A stretch of DNA of 64,000 nt from Nocardioides ginsengisegetis (GCF_014138045.1 NZ_JACGXA010000003.1:248001-312000), one strand, 5' to 3'. Counted from the stretch's first letter, positions 17,238 to 25,970 are shown. The notes: a model not told the origin generated them from the letters alone. Numbers and translations: made by a program.

Positions 17238-17691
17238 GGAGCTGCCTTTCGGAGCAGAGGGAGGAGCAGAGGGCGGCGACGTGGCGGACGGCGTAGGCGT
17301 AGCCGTCCGGCCCGCAGCCGGCGATGACGGCGTCGGCGACGCCCGAGACGTACGACGTGTGCCGGAACGGCTCGCGCGCGTGGACGTTGGTGAGGTGCAC
17401 CTCGACGACCGGCCCGGGGACCGTGGCGAGGGCGTCCCGCAGGGCGACGGAGGTGTGGGTCAGCCCGGCGGCGTTGACGACGACGCCGGCCGACCCCCGG
17501 GCGGCCTGCACCTGGTCGACCAGGACGCCCTCGTGGTTGGTCTGGTGGAACTCCACCCGGTGGCCCAGCCCGGCCGCCGTGCGGTGGCAGAGCTCCTCGA
17601 CGTCGGCCAGCGTGGCCGTGCCGTAGAGGCCGGGCTCGCGGGTGCCGAGCAGGTTGAGGTTGGGTCCGTTGAGGACCGTGATGGTGCCCAT
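17218..17691 (-). CDS. aroQ: Type II 3-dehydroquinate dehydratase
   Basis: A 157-aa enzyme, full length for type II dehydroquinases, interconverting 3-dehydroquinate and 3-dehydroshikimate. Diagnostic motifs: NGPNLNLLGTREPGLYG with the catalytic lid Arg and Tyr, HQTNHEGVLVDQV, NAAGLTHTSVAL, and VHLTNVHAREPFRHTSY with the catalytic His. Its position in the quinate/shikimate cassette suggests a catabolic (QsuC-like) role, though it could also serve the aromatic pathway. The ATG at 17691 sits on the conserved strand and lies 20 nt behind the transporter gene stop. Confidence 0.93.
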   Translation of the reverse strand: MGTITVLNGPNLNLLGTREPGLYGTATLADVEELCHRTAAGLGHRVEFHQTNHEGVLVDQVQAARGSAGVVVNAAGLTHTSVALRDALATVPGPVVEVHLTNVHAREPFRHTSYVSGVADAVIAGCGPDGYAYAVRHVAALCSSLCSERQLHDLARA

Positions 17692-17711
17692 GACGACGAC
17701 CGGCGGCCGGG

Positions 17712-19109
17712 TCAGAGCGCCGGGACGGCGACGCGGGCGTCGACGGGCGCCGTACGCCGGCCGATGTCGCGGGTCGCGATCCGGTGGGTGTTGCTCGGCC
17801 CGGACAGGACCGCGATCGCCGAGACGACGCAGGCGCCGGCGGCGAACGCCGCGACCTTCCACCAGTTGCCGGCCTCACCGGCCATGATCCAGCCGGCGAT
17901 CGTGGGCGTGAAGCCGGCCAGGGCGAAGCCGAACTGCGTGCCCACCGCCATCCCGGAGAGGCGGACGCTGGTGGGGAAGTACTCCGCGTAGGTCGCGGGC
18001 CACACCGCGTTGGGCATCGAGTAGACGACGCCGGCCAGCGCGACGCCGAGCAGGAAGACGAGCGGGGTGTTGCCGGTGGAGATCGCGCCGAGGAACGCCG
18101 TGACGAGGACGGCGGTGCCGATGAGGCCGGTGACGAAGACCGGCTTGCGGCCGATCCGGTCCGAGAGCCGCGCCCAGAAGGGGATGGTGCCGATCGCGAC
18201 CAGGTTGGCGACGATCGCGAGCCAGAGCATGGCGGTCGAGCTGATGCCGACGCCGTAGTCGTCGGAGGTGGCGAAGTTCAGCGCGAAGACCTGGAAGGTC
18301 GTGTTGACCATGGCGATGAAGGCGGCGAAGAAGACCCGCAGCACGCCGCGCCAGTGGTGGCGGAAGAGCAGCCCGAGCGGGGTGTGCGACGCGGCGGTGG
18401 TGATGTCGGACCGCTGGTCGGTCGCGGACTGGGCCTCGAACTCGGGGGTCTCGTCCAGGCTGCGGCGGATCTTGAGGCCGGCGAAGACCACGATCGCGCT
18501 GACCCAGAAGGGGATCCGCCAGCCCCAGGCGAGCAGCTGGTCCTCGGACAGCACGGCCGCGAGCGGCAGGAACACCGCCGGCGCCAGCACCTGCCCGCCC
18601 TGCGTGCCGCTGAGGGTGAAGCTGGTGAAGAACCCGCGCCGGTCGTCGGGCGCGTGCTCGAAGGACATCGAGTTGGCGCCGGCCTGCTCGCCCGCGGCGG
18701 AGAGGCCCTGGAGCAGGCGGAGCAGGACGAGCAGGGCCGGGGCCAGCAGCCCGACCTGCTTGTACGTCGGGAGGCAGCCGACGAGGAACGTCGAGATGCC
18801 CATCAGGAGCAGGGTGCCGACCATGACCTTCTTGCGGCCGAGCCGGTCGCCGACGTGGCCCATGAAGAACGAGCCGATCGGGCGGGCGACGTACGCGACG
18901 CCGAAGGTGGCGAAGGCGGCGATGGTCGCGGCGGAGTCGTTGCCCTCCGGGAAGAAGACCTTGGGGAAGACCAGCGCGGCCGCGGTGCCGTAGATCGCCA
19001 GGTCGTAGTACTCCAGGGCGCTGCCGCTCCAGGCGGCGAGGGCCGCCTTGCCGGGCGTGCGGCGGCGCGACGGCTCGAGGCCGGCCTGCTGGTGGTCCGT
19101 GGTGGTCAT
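17712..19109 (-). CDS. MHS-family transporter, probable shikimate/quinate importer
   Basis: A 465-aa, 12-helix major facilitator of the metabolite:H+ symporter family. The first helix carries GSALEYYDLAIYGTAAALVF, and the loop between helices 2 and 3 has GHVGDRLGRKKVMV, both characteristic of MHS carriers (ShiA, KgtP, ProP). As first gene of the operon containing dehydroquinase, shikimate dehydrogenase and dehydroshikimate dehydratase, it most likely imports quinate, shikimate or dehydroshikimate (inference). Its upstream region holds the LacI-type operator at 19183-19200. Confidence 0.88.
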   Translation of the reverse strand: MTTTDHQQAGLEPSRRRTPGKAALAAWSGSALEYYDLAIYGTAAALVFPKVFFPEGNDSAATIAAFATFGVAYVARPIGSFFMGHVGDRLGRKKVMVGTLLLMGISTFLVGCLPTYKQVGLLAPALLVLLRLLQGLSAAGEQAGANSMSFEHAPDDRRGFFTSFTLSGTQGGQVLAPAVFLPLAAVLSEDQLLAWGWRIPFWVSAIVVFAGLKIRRSLDETPEFEAQSATDQRSDITTAASHTPLGLLFRHHWRGVLRVFFAAFIAMVNTTFQVFALNFATSDDYGVGISSTAMLWLAIVANLVAIGTIPFWARLSDRIGRKPVFVTGLIGTAVLVTAFLGAISTGNTPLVFLLGVALAGVVYSMPNAVWPATYAEYFPTSVRLSGMAVGTQFGFALAGFTPTIAGWIMAGEAGNWWKVAAFAAGACVVSAIAVLSGPSNTHRIATRDIGRRTAPVDARVAVPAL

Positions 19110-19182
19110 GGCACCTGTCCTTCGATGGTCACCCTGCTCTGCCAGGGGGGATGCCGTCGAGTGTTGGAGTGGCCGCCGTCAC

Positions 19183-19200
19183 ATGGCAAGCGTTTGCCAT
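19183..19200. promoter_or_regulatory. LacI-type operator between transporter and regulator genes
   Basis: ATGGCAAGCGTTTGCCAT is an 18-bp element with perfect 8-bp arms either side of the two central bases, the CG-centred symmetry typical of LacI-family operators. A further half-site TTTGCCA follows at 19203-19209. It lies 73 nt upstream of the transporter start and 33 nt upstream of the regulator start, suiting repression of both divergent units. Confidence 0.8.
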
Positions 19201-19233
19201 TATTTGCCACACTGGGGCCATGAGGCACCTCCG

Positions 19234-20259
19234 ATGACGTCCGGACAGCCCCGGCGGCGGGCCACGATCACCGACGTGGCCGAGGCGGCCGGCGTGGCCG
19301 CGTCCACGGTGTCGCGTGCGTTCACCCGTCCCGGACGCGTCAACCACGCGACCCGCGAGCACGTGCTGGCGGTCGCCGAGGAGCTCGGCTACACCCCGAA
19401 CCCCGCGGCCCGCGCGCTGGAGTCCGGCCGCACCAACACCCTCGGCCTGCTCGTCCCCGACATCACCAACCCCTACTTCGCGGGCGTGATCAAGGGCGCC
19501 GAGCGGGCGGCCACCGCGGCCGGCCTGACGCTGGTGCTGGGTGACACACAGGAGAACCCCGCCACCGAGGAGCAGCTCGTACGACGCCTCGGCCCGGCCG
19601 TGGACGGCTTCGTGCTCAGCGCCTCGCGGCTGCCCGATGACGAGCTGCGCCGGGCGGCCGAGCTCTGCCCGATCGCACTGATCAACCGGGCCACCCCGGG
19701 CGTCGCGTGCATCGTGGCCGACTACGACACCGGCACCCGCCAGATCGTCGACCACCTCGCGAGCCTGGGACACCGGGGCTTCGTCTTCCTCGGCGGACCG
19801 CCGGAGTCCTGGTCCGGCGCCCGTCGCTGGTCGGGGCTGCGGGCTGCGGCCCAGGCCCACGGCATGGTCGCGACCCGGTTCGGGCCGTACGCACCGACCC
19901 TGGCCGGCGGCCCGGCGGCTGCCGATGCGGTGCTCGCCTCGGAGGCCACGGCCGTCGTGGCGCACAACGACATGCTCGCCATCGGCGTGATGCGCCGGCT
20001 GGCGGAGCGGGGCGTCGACGTGCCCGGCCAGGTGAGCGTCGTGGGGTTCGACGACATCTTCGGCGCCGACTTCTGCAACCCCGCCCTCACGACGCTGGCC
20101 GAGCGCACCGAGGACGCCGGCTCCCGCGCGATCGAGGCGCTGGTGCAGCAGACGCACGCGCGGATCGAGCATCCGGCTGCGCGGGTGCTGCCGACGCAGC
20201 TCGTGGTGCGGGCCTCGACGGGCCGGGTCAGGCGCGCGTCGCCGCGGCGTCGAGCTTGA
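19234..20259 (+). CDS. LacI-family transcriptional regulator of the quinate/shikimate cassette
   Basis: A 341-aa regulator: N-terminal LacI helix-turn-helix (about 9-55; TITDVAEAAGVAASTVSRAFTR), a hinge helix with NPAARALESGRTN, and a periplasmic-binding-protein-like effector domain (about 65-330) starting LGLLVPDITNPYFAGV. Effector unknown, but a quinate or shikimate pathway intermediate is the simplest inference, as the only divergent neighbour is that cassette. Corynebacterium uses a LysR protein for the analogous genes, so a LacI regulator here would be a replacement. The 3' end overlaps the convergent SRPBCC gene by 32 nt. Confidence 0.9.
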   Translation: MTSGQPRRRATITDVAEAAGVAASTVSRAFTRPGRVNHATREHVLAVAEELGYTPNPAARALESGRTNTLGLLVPDITNPYFAGVIKGAERAATAAGLTLVLGDTQENPATEEQLVRRLGPAVDGFVLSASRLPDDELRRAAELCPIALINRATPGVACIVADYDTGTRQIVDHLASLGHRGFVFLGGPPESWSGARRWSGLRAAAQAHGMVATRFGPYAPTLAGGPAAADAVLASEATAVVAHNDMLAIGVMRRLAERGVDVPGQVSVVGFDDIFGADFCNPALTTLAERTEDAGSRAIEALVQQTHARIEHPAARVLPTQLVVRASTGRVRRASPRRRA

Positions 20260-20662
20260 CCAGGGTCTCCTCGATGGCGCGCTGGTTCTTCGCCGGGTAG
20301 CCCAGCAGCCGGAACGCCAGCCGCCCGGCCGCGGGGTAGCGGCTGTCGTCCCAGGTCTCGGTGACGCGGGTGCCGCCCTCGACGGGCTCGAGCTCGTAGC
20401 GCCAGCGGTGCAGCCCGACGTGGCGCCACGCGATCAGCCGGCCCTCCTCGAACTCCACCACCCGGTTGCGGATCCGGTAGGGCACCCCGCGGTGCATGTC
20501 CATCCCGAAGCGGGCGCCCAGGCTCAACCGTTCGGGACCCGAGATCGAGGCGAGGACGGTGCCGGAGCCGTCGATCAGCGGGTGCTGCCGCGGGTCGGCG
20601 AGGATCGCGAAGATCGCCTCGGGCGGGGCCGCGATGGTGGTGCTGGCCTGGACGGTGCTCAT
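20228..20662 (-). CDS. SRPBCC-family protein (polyketide cyclase/dehydrase-like)
   Basis: A 144-aa START/Bet v1-fold protein. The N-terminal signature VQASTTIAAPPEAIFAILADPRQHPLIDGSG is the standard SRPBCC opening (strand, helix, strand), followed by alternating strands RYELEPVEGGTRVTETWD and a long C-terminal helix. Such proteins bind small hydrophobic ligands; no catalytic role can be assigned. The ATG at 20662 begins the first strand. Its last 32 nt overlap the end of the convergent LacI gene. Confidence 0.82.
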   Translation of the reverse strand: MSTVQASTTIAAPPEAIFAILADPRQHPLIDGSGTVLASISGPERLSLGARFGMDMHRGVPYRIRNRVVEFEEGRLIAWRHVGLHRWRYELEPVEGGTRVTETWDDSRYPAAGRLAFRLLGYPAKNQRAIEETLVKLDAAATRA

Positions 20663-20685
20663 GCCCCGACGGTAGCCGCCGGGGA

Positions 20686-22017
20686 TCAGCCGGTCGGCGG
20701 GGCCGTCGGCGACTCGGTGGGGAAGTCGCCGCCGCCGTCCTTCGACGGGGTGGTGGCGGGCAGGAACAGGGCGGTGCCGTCGTAGAGCAGGACGCCGCCC
20801 CAGTCGTTGAGCGCCATCGGCGCGCCGCCGGTGTCGCCCGCGACGTCCTCGCCGGTGACCCCGTCGAGCACCACGCCCTGGCCCGAGTCGAGCAACCCGT
20901 AGACCAGGTTGCCGCGGACCGCCGTCACGATCGGCGCGAACCGGTTGGCCGTGGGCAGCGACCACACACGCCGGTTGGTCGCGAGGTCCCAGCCGACCAC
21001 CCGGTCGGCGTCGCCCTGGTCGTTGTCGGCCAGCGTGCAGACGGTGACGGTGCCGGTGGTCGGCGTGCAGGACCAGTCCCAGGCGGTGGCCGGGACGGGC
21101 CTGGACGGCGTGCCGTCGGCCAGTCGGAGCCGGGTGACGGTGGCGTCGGGGAAGACGTTGTCGTCGCGGGCGATGGTCACCGTGTCGTCGGTGGTGCCCA
21201 CGGCGGTGGCGCCGAGCGTGCCGGGCAGGGCGGCCCACTGGCGTCGGCCGGTCCGCAGGTCGAGCGCCTCGACGCGTCCGGCCACCTCGGTCGTGCCGGT
21301 GTCGACGACGACCAGGTCGTCGGTCGCGGTGAGGACCTGGGCGGGACGGGCCTGCCAGGGGCGGGCCCGGTTGGCCAGGTCGACCACGACGGCCGTGTGG
21401 CTGCTGCCGGCGCCCGGCACCCACGAGTCCAGCACGACGCGGTCGCCCTCGACTCCGGCGATTCGGGCAGTCGCGTCGCTCGCGGAGCCGCCGGGGTCCT
21501 GCGGCAGGGTGGCCGTGACGGTCTCGGCGATCTCGCCGGTCTCGAGGTCGAAGCGCTGCACGGCGTAGTGCTCCCGGCCGACCGCGGTGCCCGACCCGGC
21601 GTCGGTCGAGACCTCCAGCGTGTAGCCCACGCCCGCCGGCGGGTCGGTCCACAGGTCGGTGAAGCGGTCCTCGGCCGCCGACAGGGAGTACGCCGTGTCG
21701 AGGTCGGGCAGCGATCGCGCGACGACCGTCGAGTCGGTCATCGTCAGCACGACGTCACGGCCGACCGCAGCGGTGCGCACGCCCTCCTCGGGGAAGCGCC
21801 GCTGGTCCTTCTCGGCGAAGGCGATCGGCGCGCTCGTCGGCGAGGCCGAGGCCACCGGGCCGGTCGGGCTCACCGAGGGGCCACCGGGCCGGGGCCGTGC
21901 GGCCGGGTCCTTGACCAGGCTGCAGCCGGACAGTCCGCTCGACAGGCCGCACGACAGGGCGAGCGCCACGAGCGATGTACCGATCAGGGAACGGGTGCGC
22001 AGGGTCCTGCTCGCCAC
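20686..22017 (-). CDS. PQQ-like beta-propeller lipoprotein
   Basis: A 443-aa secreted lipoprotein. The N-terminus has a twin-Arg-poor basic region, a hydrophobic stretch and lipobox LSGC at about residues 29-32, followed by a Pro/Ser/Thr-rich linker. The remainder contains repeated segments of the type VVDTGTTEVAGRVEALDLRTGRRQWAAL (shown here in part), i.e. WD-like PQQ blades, suggesting a 6-8 bladed propeller on the outer face of the membrane. Without the dehydrogenase metal-binding residues it is likely a scaffold or sensor. Its upstream DNA has a duplicated 13-bp unit. Confidence 0.75.
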   Translation of the reverse strand: MASRTLRTRSLIGTSLVALALSCGLSSGLSGCSLVKDPAARPRPGGPSVSPTGPVASASPTSAPIAFAEKDQRRFPEEGVRTAAVGRDVVLTMTDSTVVARSLPDLDTAYSLSAAEDRFTDLWTDPPAGVGYTLEVSTDAGSGTAVGREHYAVQRFDLETGEIAETVTATLPQDPGGSASDATARIAGVEGDRVVLDSWVPGAGSSHTAVVVDLANRARPWQARPAQVLTATDDLVVVDTGTTEVAGRVEALDLRTGRRQWAALPGTLGATAVGTTDDTVTIARDDNVFPDATVTRLRLADGTPSRPVPATAWDWSCTPTTGTVTVCTLADNDQGDADRVVGWDLATNRRVWSLPTANRFAPIVTAVRGNLVYGLLDSGQGVVLDGVTGEDVAGDTGGAPMALNDWGGVLLYDGTALFLPATTPSKDGGGDFPTESPTAPPTG

Positions 22018-22062
22018 CGCTCCACTCCCTTGCTGCTCGCTCGCTGCTCGCCGTGCTGTGCC

Positions 22063-22088
22063 GGGCCAACGATAGGGGCCAACGATAG
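22063..22088. repeat. Duplicated 13-bp unit upstream of the PQQ-like lipoprotein gene
   Basis: GGGCCAACGATAG occurs twice in tandem (22063-22075 and 22076-22088), followed by four G. On the minus strand it places two TATCGTT hexamer-like stretches 46-71 nt upstream of the lipoprotein start. It may be a duplicated promoter -10 or a paired binding site. Confidence 0.45.
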
Positions 22089-22185
22089 GGGGAGGACGCC
22101 GGATTGGCGGCCCGACCGGGACCCCCGGTAGGTTGGGCGGTGCACGATGTGGTGCCGATCACAGCAGCTTTCGAGACGCTGGGGT

Positions 22186-22198
22186 GTCACGTCGTGAC
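22186..22198. promoter_or_regulatory. Palindrome upstream of the 2-oxoacid dehydrogenase operon
   Basis: GTCACG-T-CGTGAC, a perfect 6-bp dyad, lies 112 nt before the E1-alpha start in a 292-nt divergent spacer that otherwise holds only the 13-bp duplication. It is a candidate regulator site for the operon. Confidence 0.4.
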
Positions 22199-22309
22199 GC
22201 CCTCAATCAGTTGGACCGGGCACGACGGCGGACCACCCCCTCGCCCGTCACCCCCGGTTCCTGCGGCATGCGGAGACCCCGCGGAGCCGGTGACCTCGAA
22301 GGAGAGCAC

Positions 22310-23467
22310 GTGACCCAGCAGCCAGGCTTCGGCCCCGACCTGGTGGAGGTCTTCGGACCCTCCCAGCGTGACGGTGGCCCCGACCTCGTCCAGCTCCTGA
22401 CGCCGGAAGGCGAACGGGTTCACCACCCGGAGTTCGACCACGACTTCTCCGCCGAGGACCTGCGCGGCTTCTACCGCGACATGGTCCTGACCCGGCGGAT
22501 CGACACCGAGGCCACCGCGCTGCAGCGCCACGGCGAGCTCGGCATCTGGGCCCAGCTGCTCGGCCAGGAGGCCGCGCAGATCGGCGCCGGCCGCGCGCTG
22601 CGCCCGCAGGACTACGTCTTCCCGACCTACCGCGAGCACGGCGTCGCCTACTGCCGCGGCGTCGACCCGCTCAACCTGCTGGGCCTCTTCCGCGGTGTCG
22701 ACCACGGCGCGTGGAACCCCAACGACAACAACTTCGGCCTCTACACGATCGTGATCGGCGCGCAGGCGCTGCACGCGACCGGCTATGCCATGGGCATCCA
22801 GCGCGACGGCGACGTCGGCACCGGCGACCCCGAGCGCGACGCGGCCGTGATCGCCCACTTCGGCGACGGGGCCTCCTCGCAGGGCGACGTCAACGAGGCG
22901 TTCATCTTCGCGGCGTCCTACAACGCTCCGGTCGTGTTCTTCTGCCAGAACAACCAGTGGGCGATCTCCGAGCCCATCGAGCGCCAGACCCGCATCCCGC
23001 TCTACCAGCGCGCCCTGGGCTTCGGCTTCCCGGGCGTCCGCGTCGACGGCAACGACGTGCTGGCGACGTACGCCGTCACGCAGGCCGCGCTCCAGCGCGC
23101 CCGCGACGGCCAGGGCCCCACGCTGGTCGAGGCCTACACCTACCGCATGGGTGCGCACACCACGACCGACGACCCGACCCGCTACCGGCTCAGCGACGAC
23201 GTGGAGCACTGGAAGCTCAAGGACCCGATCGCCCGCGTCGAGGTCTACCTCAAGCGCAACGGCCTGGCCGACGACGCGTTCTTCGACGGGGTGAAGCAGG
23301 AGGCCGACGAGCTCGGCCACCACCTGCGCGAGGGCTGCAAGGCCCTGCCCGACCCCAAGCCGATGAGCATGTTCGACCACGTCTACGCCGAGGAGACCGA
23401 GGAGCTGCGCGTGCAGCGCGAGGGCTACGCGGCGTACCTCGAGACCTTCGAAGGAGCGCACTCCTGA
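22310..23467 (+). CDS. pdhA: 2-Oxoacid dehydrogenase E1 alpha subunit (pyruvate or branched-chain)
   Basis: A 385-aa thiamine-diphosphate-dependent decarboxylase subunit. The TPP/Mg motif GDGASSQGDVNEAF ... CQNNQWAIS is intact (about residues 185-225), and the phosphorylation-loop equivalent YRMGAHTTTDDPTRYR follows. It should decarboxylate a 2-oxoacid and pass the acyl group to E2. In mycobacteria the equivalent three-gene operon, first named pdhABC, behaves as a branched-chain (Bkd) complex, so either substrate is possible. The GTG at 22310 follows a GGAG ribosome site by 6 nt; an upstream in-frame ATG at 22133 would run through the spacer palindrome. Confidence 0.9.
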   Translation: MTQQPGFGPDLVEVFGPSQRDGGPDLVQLLTPEGERVHHPEFDHDFSAEDLRGFYRDMVLTRRIDTEATALQRHGELGIWAQLLGQEAAQIGAGRALRPQDYVFPTYREHGVAYCRGVDPLNLLGLFRGVDHGAWNPNDNNFGLYTIVIGAQALHATGYAMGIQRDGDVGTGDPERDAAVIAHFGDGASSQGDVNEAFIFAASYNAPVVFFCQNNQWAISEPIERQTRIPLYQRALGFGFPGVRVDGNDVLATYAVTQAALQRARDGQGPTLVEAYTYRMGAHTTTDDPTRYRLSDDVEHWKLKDPIARVEVYLKRNGLADDAFFDGVKQEADELGHHLREGCKALPDPKPMSMFDHVYAEETEELRVQREGYAAYLETFEGAHS

Positions 23468-24447
23468 TGAGCACCAAGATCACGCTCGCCAAGGGCCTCA
23501 ACATGGGGCTGCGCAAGGCGATGGAGGACGACCCCAAGGTCCTCATCATGGGTGAGGACGTCGGCAAGCTCGGCGGCGTCTTCCGGATCACCGACGGCCT
23601 GCAGAAGGACTTCGGCGAGGACCGCGTCATCGACAGCCCGCTCGCGGAGTCCGGCATCGTCGGCACTGCAGTCGGCATGGCGCTGCGCGGCTACCGCCCG
23701 GTGGTGGAGATCCAGTTCGACGGCTTCGTCTACCCCGCCTACGACCAGATCGTGTGCCAGGTCGCGAAGATGCACTACCGCTCCAAGGGCCGCTCGAAGA
23801 TGCCGATGGTCATCCGCATCCCGTTCGGCGGTGGCATCGGCGCGGTCGAGCACCACTCGGAGTCGCCCGAGGCGCAGTTCGCCCACACGCCCGGCCTCAA
23901 GGTCGTCGCGTGCTCCAACCCGGTCGACGGCTACTGGATGATCCAGCAGGCCATCGCCTCCGACGACCCGGTGATCTTCCTCGAGCCCAAGCGGCAGTAC
24001 CACGCCGACAAGATGGACCTCGACGAGTCCGTGCAGCCCGAGCCGCTGTTCACCTCGCGCGTGGTCAAGCAGGGCACCGACGCCACCGTGCTGGCCTACG
24101 GCCCGATGGTGAAGACCGCGCTCAAGGCCGCCGAGGCCGCCGCGGGCGAGGGCAAGTCGCTGGAGGTCATCGACCTGCGCACGCTGTCCCCGCTGGACAT
24201 GGGTCCGGTCTTCGAGTCGGTGCGTCGCACGGGCCGCGCGATCATCACCCACGAGGCGCACGTCAACCTCGGCATGGGTGCCGAGGTGTCGGCCCGGATC
24301 ACCGAGGAGTGCTTCTACTCCCTGGAGGCGCCGGTGCTGCGCGTCGGCGGCTTCGACACGCCGTACCCCGCCTCGCGGATCGAGGAGGACTTCCTCCCCG
24401 ACCTCGACCGGGTGCTGGACGCCGTCGACCGCTCGCTGGCCTACTGA
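23467..24447 (+). CDS. pdhB: 2-Oxoacid dehydrogenase E1 beta subunit
   Basis: A 326-aa transketolase-like subunit, full length for the family. It has GEDVGKLGGVFRIT near residue 30, the GIVGTAVGMALRGYRPVVEIQ segment (in two parts around residues 65-85) and PKRQYHADKMD, all typical of branched-chain/pyruvate E1-beta. Together with the alpha subunit it forms the alpha2beta2 heterotetramer. Start ATG overlaps the E1-alpha stop by one base (TGATG), implying coupled translation and equal stoichiometry. Confidence 0.92.
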   Translation: MSTKITLAKGLNMGLRKAMEDDPKVLIMGEDVGKLGGVFRITDGLQKDFGEDRVIDSPLAESGIVGTAVGMALRGYRPVVEIQFDGFVYPAYDQIVCQVAKMHYRSKGRSKMPMVIRIPFGGGIGAVEHHSESPEAQFAHTPGLKVVACSNPVDGYWMIQQAIASDDPVIFLEPKRQYHADKMDLDESVQPEPLFTSRVVKQGTDATVLAYGPMVKTALKAAEAAAGEGKSLEVIDLRTLSPLDMGPVFESVRRTGRAIITHEAHVNLGMGAEVSARITEECFYSLEAPVLRVGGFDTPYPASRIEEDFLPDLDRVLDAVDRSLAY

Positions 24448-24457
24448 GGAGCCCTGC

Positions 24458-25930
24458 ATGTCTGAGTTCAAGCTGCCCGACGTCGGCGAAGGCCTGACCG
24501 AGGCCGAGATCGTGGCCTGGAAGGTCAAGGTCGGCGACGTCGTCGCGATCAACGACATCATCGTCGAGATCGAGACCGCCAAGTCGCTGGTCGAGCTGCC
24601 GTCGCCGTTCGCCGGCACGGTGCTCGAGCTGATGGTGCCCGAGGGCGAGATGGTCCCGGTCGGCACGCCGATCATCTCGATCGGCGACCCGAACGCCGCT
24701 GCCGCGGCGCCGGCCGCCCCAGCCCCGGCCGCGAGCACCCCGGCACCCGAGATGGAGATCGACCTGTCCAACCCCGCCGCCAGCGGTGGTGGCGAGGGCG
24801 AGAGCCTGGTCGGCCGCAACAAGGCCGACCGCGGCCCGATCCGTCGTGCCCGCAAGGGCTCGGCGTCGCCCGCGACCGAGGCCGGCGCCAACACCCAGCT
24901 GCAGCTGCAGGGCGCCTTCGCGCCCGGTGGCGCGCAGAGCGACGAGGTCATCGCCGCCGACGAGACGCCGGTCCCGGCCACCTCGGCCCGGACCCCGGAG
25001 CCGGCGAGCGAGTTCGTGCCGGCCGCCGCGACCACCCCGGGTGCCGTGCGTGCGCTGGCCAAGCCGCCGGTGCGCAAGCTGGCCAAGGACCTCGGCGTCG
25101 ACCTCGCCTCGCTGGTCGCCAGCGGTCCGGGCGGCACCATCACGCGTGGCGACGTCGAGGCGGCCGCCTCGGGCGCGACGTCATACGCGTCGGCTGCCCC
25201 GGCAGCCACCTCGCATGACGTCCGGCCCGGCCAGCGGGAGACCCGCGAGCCGATCAAGGGCGTGCGCAAGATGATGGCGCAGGCGATGAGCCAGTCGGCC
25301 TTCACCAGCCCGCACGTCACCGAGTGGATCACCGTCGACGTGACGGCCACGATGGAGTTCGTCGACCGGCTGAAGAAGCGGCGCGAGTTCAAGGACGTCA
25401 AGGTCAGCCCGCTGCTCGTGCTGTCGCGTGCGGTGATCCTGGCGATGCGCCGTACTCCTGAGATCAACTCGTTCTGGGACGACGCGGCGCAGGAGGTCGT
25501 GCTCAAGCACTACGTCAACCTCGGCATCGCGGCCGCGACCCCGCGCGGGCTCGTCGTCCCGAACGTCAAGGACGCCGACAGCCAGTCGCTGCTGGAGCTG
25601 GCGGGCTCGCTCAACCAGCTCACGGCCACGGCCCGCGAGGGCAAGACCCAGCCGGCCGAGATGAGCGGCGGCACGTTCACGATCACCAACGTCGGCGTCT
25701 TCGGCGTCGACGCGGGCACGCCGATCATCAACCCCGGGGAGTCGGCGATCCTGTGCTTCGGCGCGGTCCGCAAGCAGCCGTGGGTGGTGGACGACGAGAT
25801 CGTCGCCCGCCAGATCACCACGCTGGCGCTGTCCTTCGACCACCGCCACATCGACGGCGAGAAGGGCTCGCGCTTCCTCGCCGACGTGGCCGGCATCCTC
25901 GAGGACCCCGCCTCCGCCCTGCTGTTCTGA
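24458..25930 (+). CDS. pdhC: 2-Oxoacid dehydrogenase E2 (dihydrolipoamide acyltransferase)
   Basis: A 490-aa core subunit with one lipoyl domain (1-78, lipoylated Lys42 in EIETAKSLVE), an Ala/Pro-rich linker, an E3-binding domain (about 200-240; ALAKPPVRKLAKDLGVDL) and a catalytic acyltransferase domain (about 260-490) with FDHRHIDG, catalytic His462 and Asp466. A second linker segment (about 95-195) is charged and Gln/Gly-rich rather than a second lipoyl domain. E3 (lipoamide dehydrogenase) is not in the window, so it is shared or elsewhere. It follows E1-beta by 10 nt with AGGAG upstream. A long palindrome follows the stop. Confidence 0.92.
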   Translation: MSEFKLPDVGEGLTEAEIVAWKVKVGDVVAINDIIVEIETAKSLVELPSPFAGTVLELMVPEGEMVPVGTPIISIGDPNAAAAAPAAPAPAASTPAPEMEIDLSNPAASGGGEGESLVGRNKADRGPIRRARKGSASPATEAGANTQLQLQGAFAPGGAQSDEVIAADETPVPATSARTPEPASEFVPAAATTPGAVRALAKPPVRKLAKDLGVDLASLVASGPGGTITRGDVEAAASGATSYASAAPAATSHDVRPGQRETREPIKGVRKMMAQAMSQSAFTSPHVTEWITVDVTATMEFVDRLKKRREFKDVKVSPLLVLSRAVILAMRRTPEINSFWDDAAQEVVLKHYVNLGIAAATPRGLVVPNVKDADSQSLLELAGSLNQLTATAREGKTQPAEMSGGTFTITNVGVFGVDAGTPIINPGESAILCFGAVRKQPWVVDDEIVARQITTLALSFDHRHIDGEKGSRFLADVAGILEDPASALLF

Positions 25931-25933
25931 GGT

Positions 25934-25970
25934 CGAGTCGGCGCAACTGCCCGGCAGTTGCGCCGACTCG
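25934..25970 (+). terminator. 37-nt perfect palindrome after the dehydrogenase operon
   Basis: Arms CGAGTCGGCGCAACTGCC and its exact complement flank a single central base at 25952, starting 4 nt after the E2 stop. As RNA it gives a very stable hairpin without a U-tract, a common actinobacterial terminator form. The arm contains a 17-mer that also occurs at 12868-12884. Confidence 0.75.

Noticed and set aside
22133..22309. N-terminal extension of the E1-alpha protein from an upstream in-frame ATG
   Set aside because: The extra 59 codons are not family-like and cross the spacer palindrome; the GTG at 22310 has a well-placed ribosome site.
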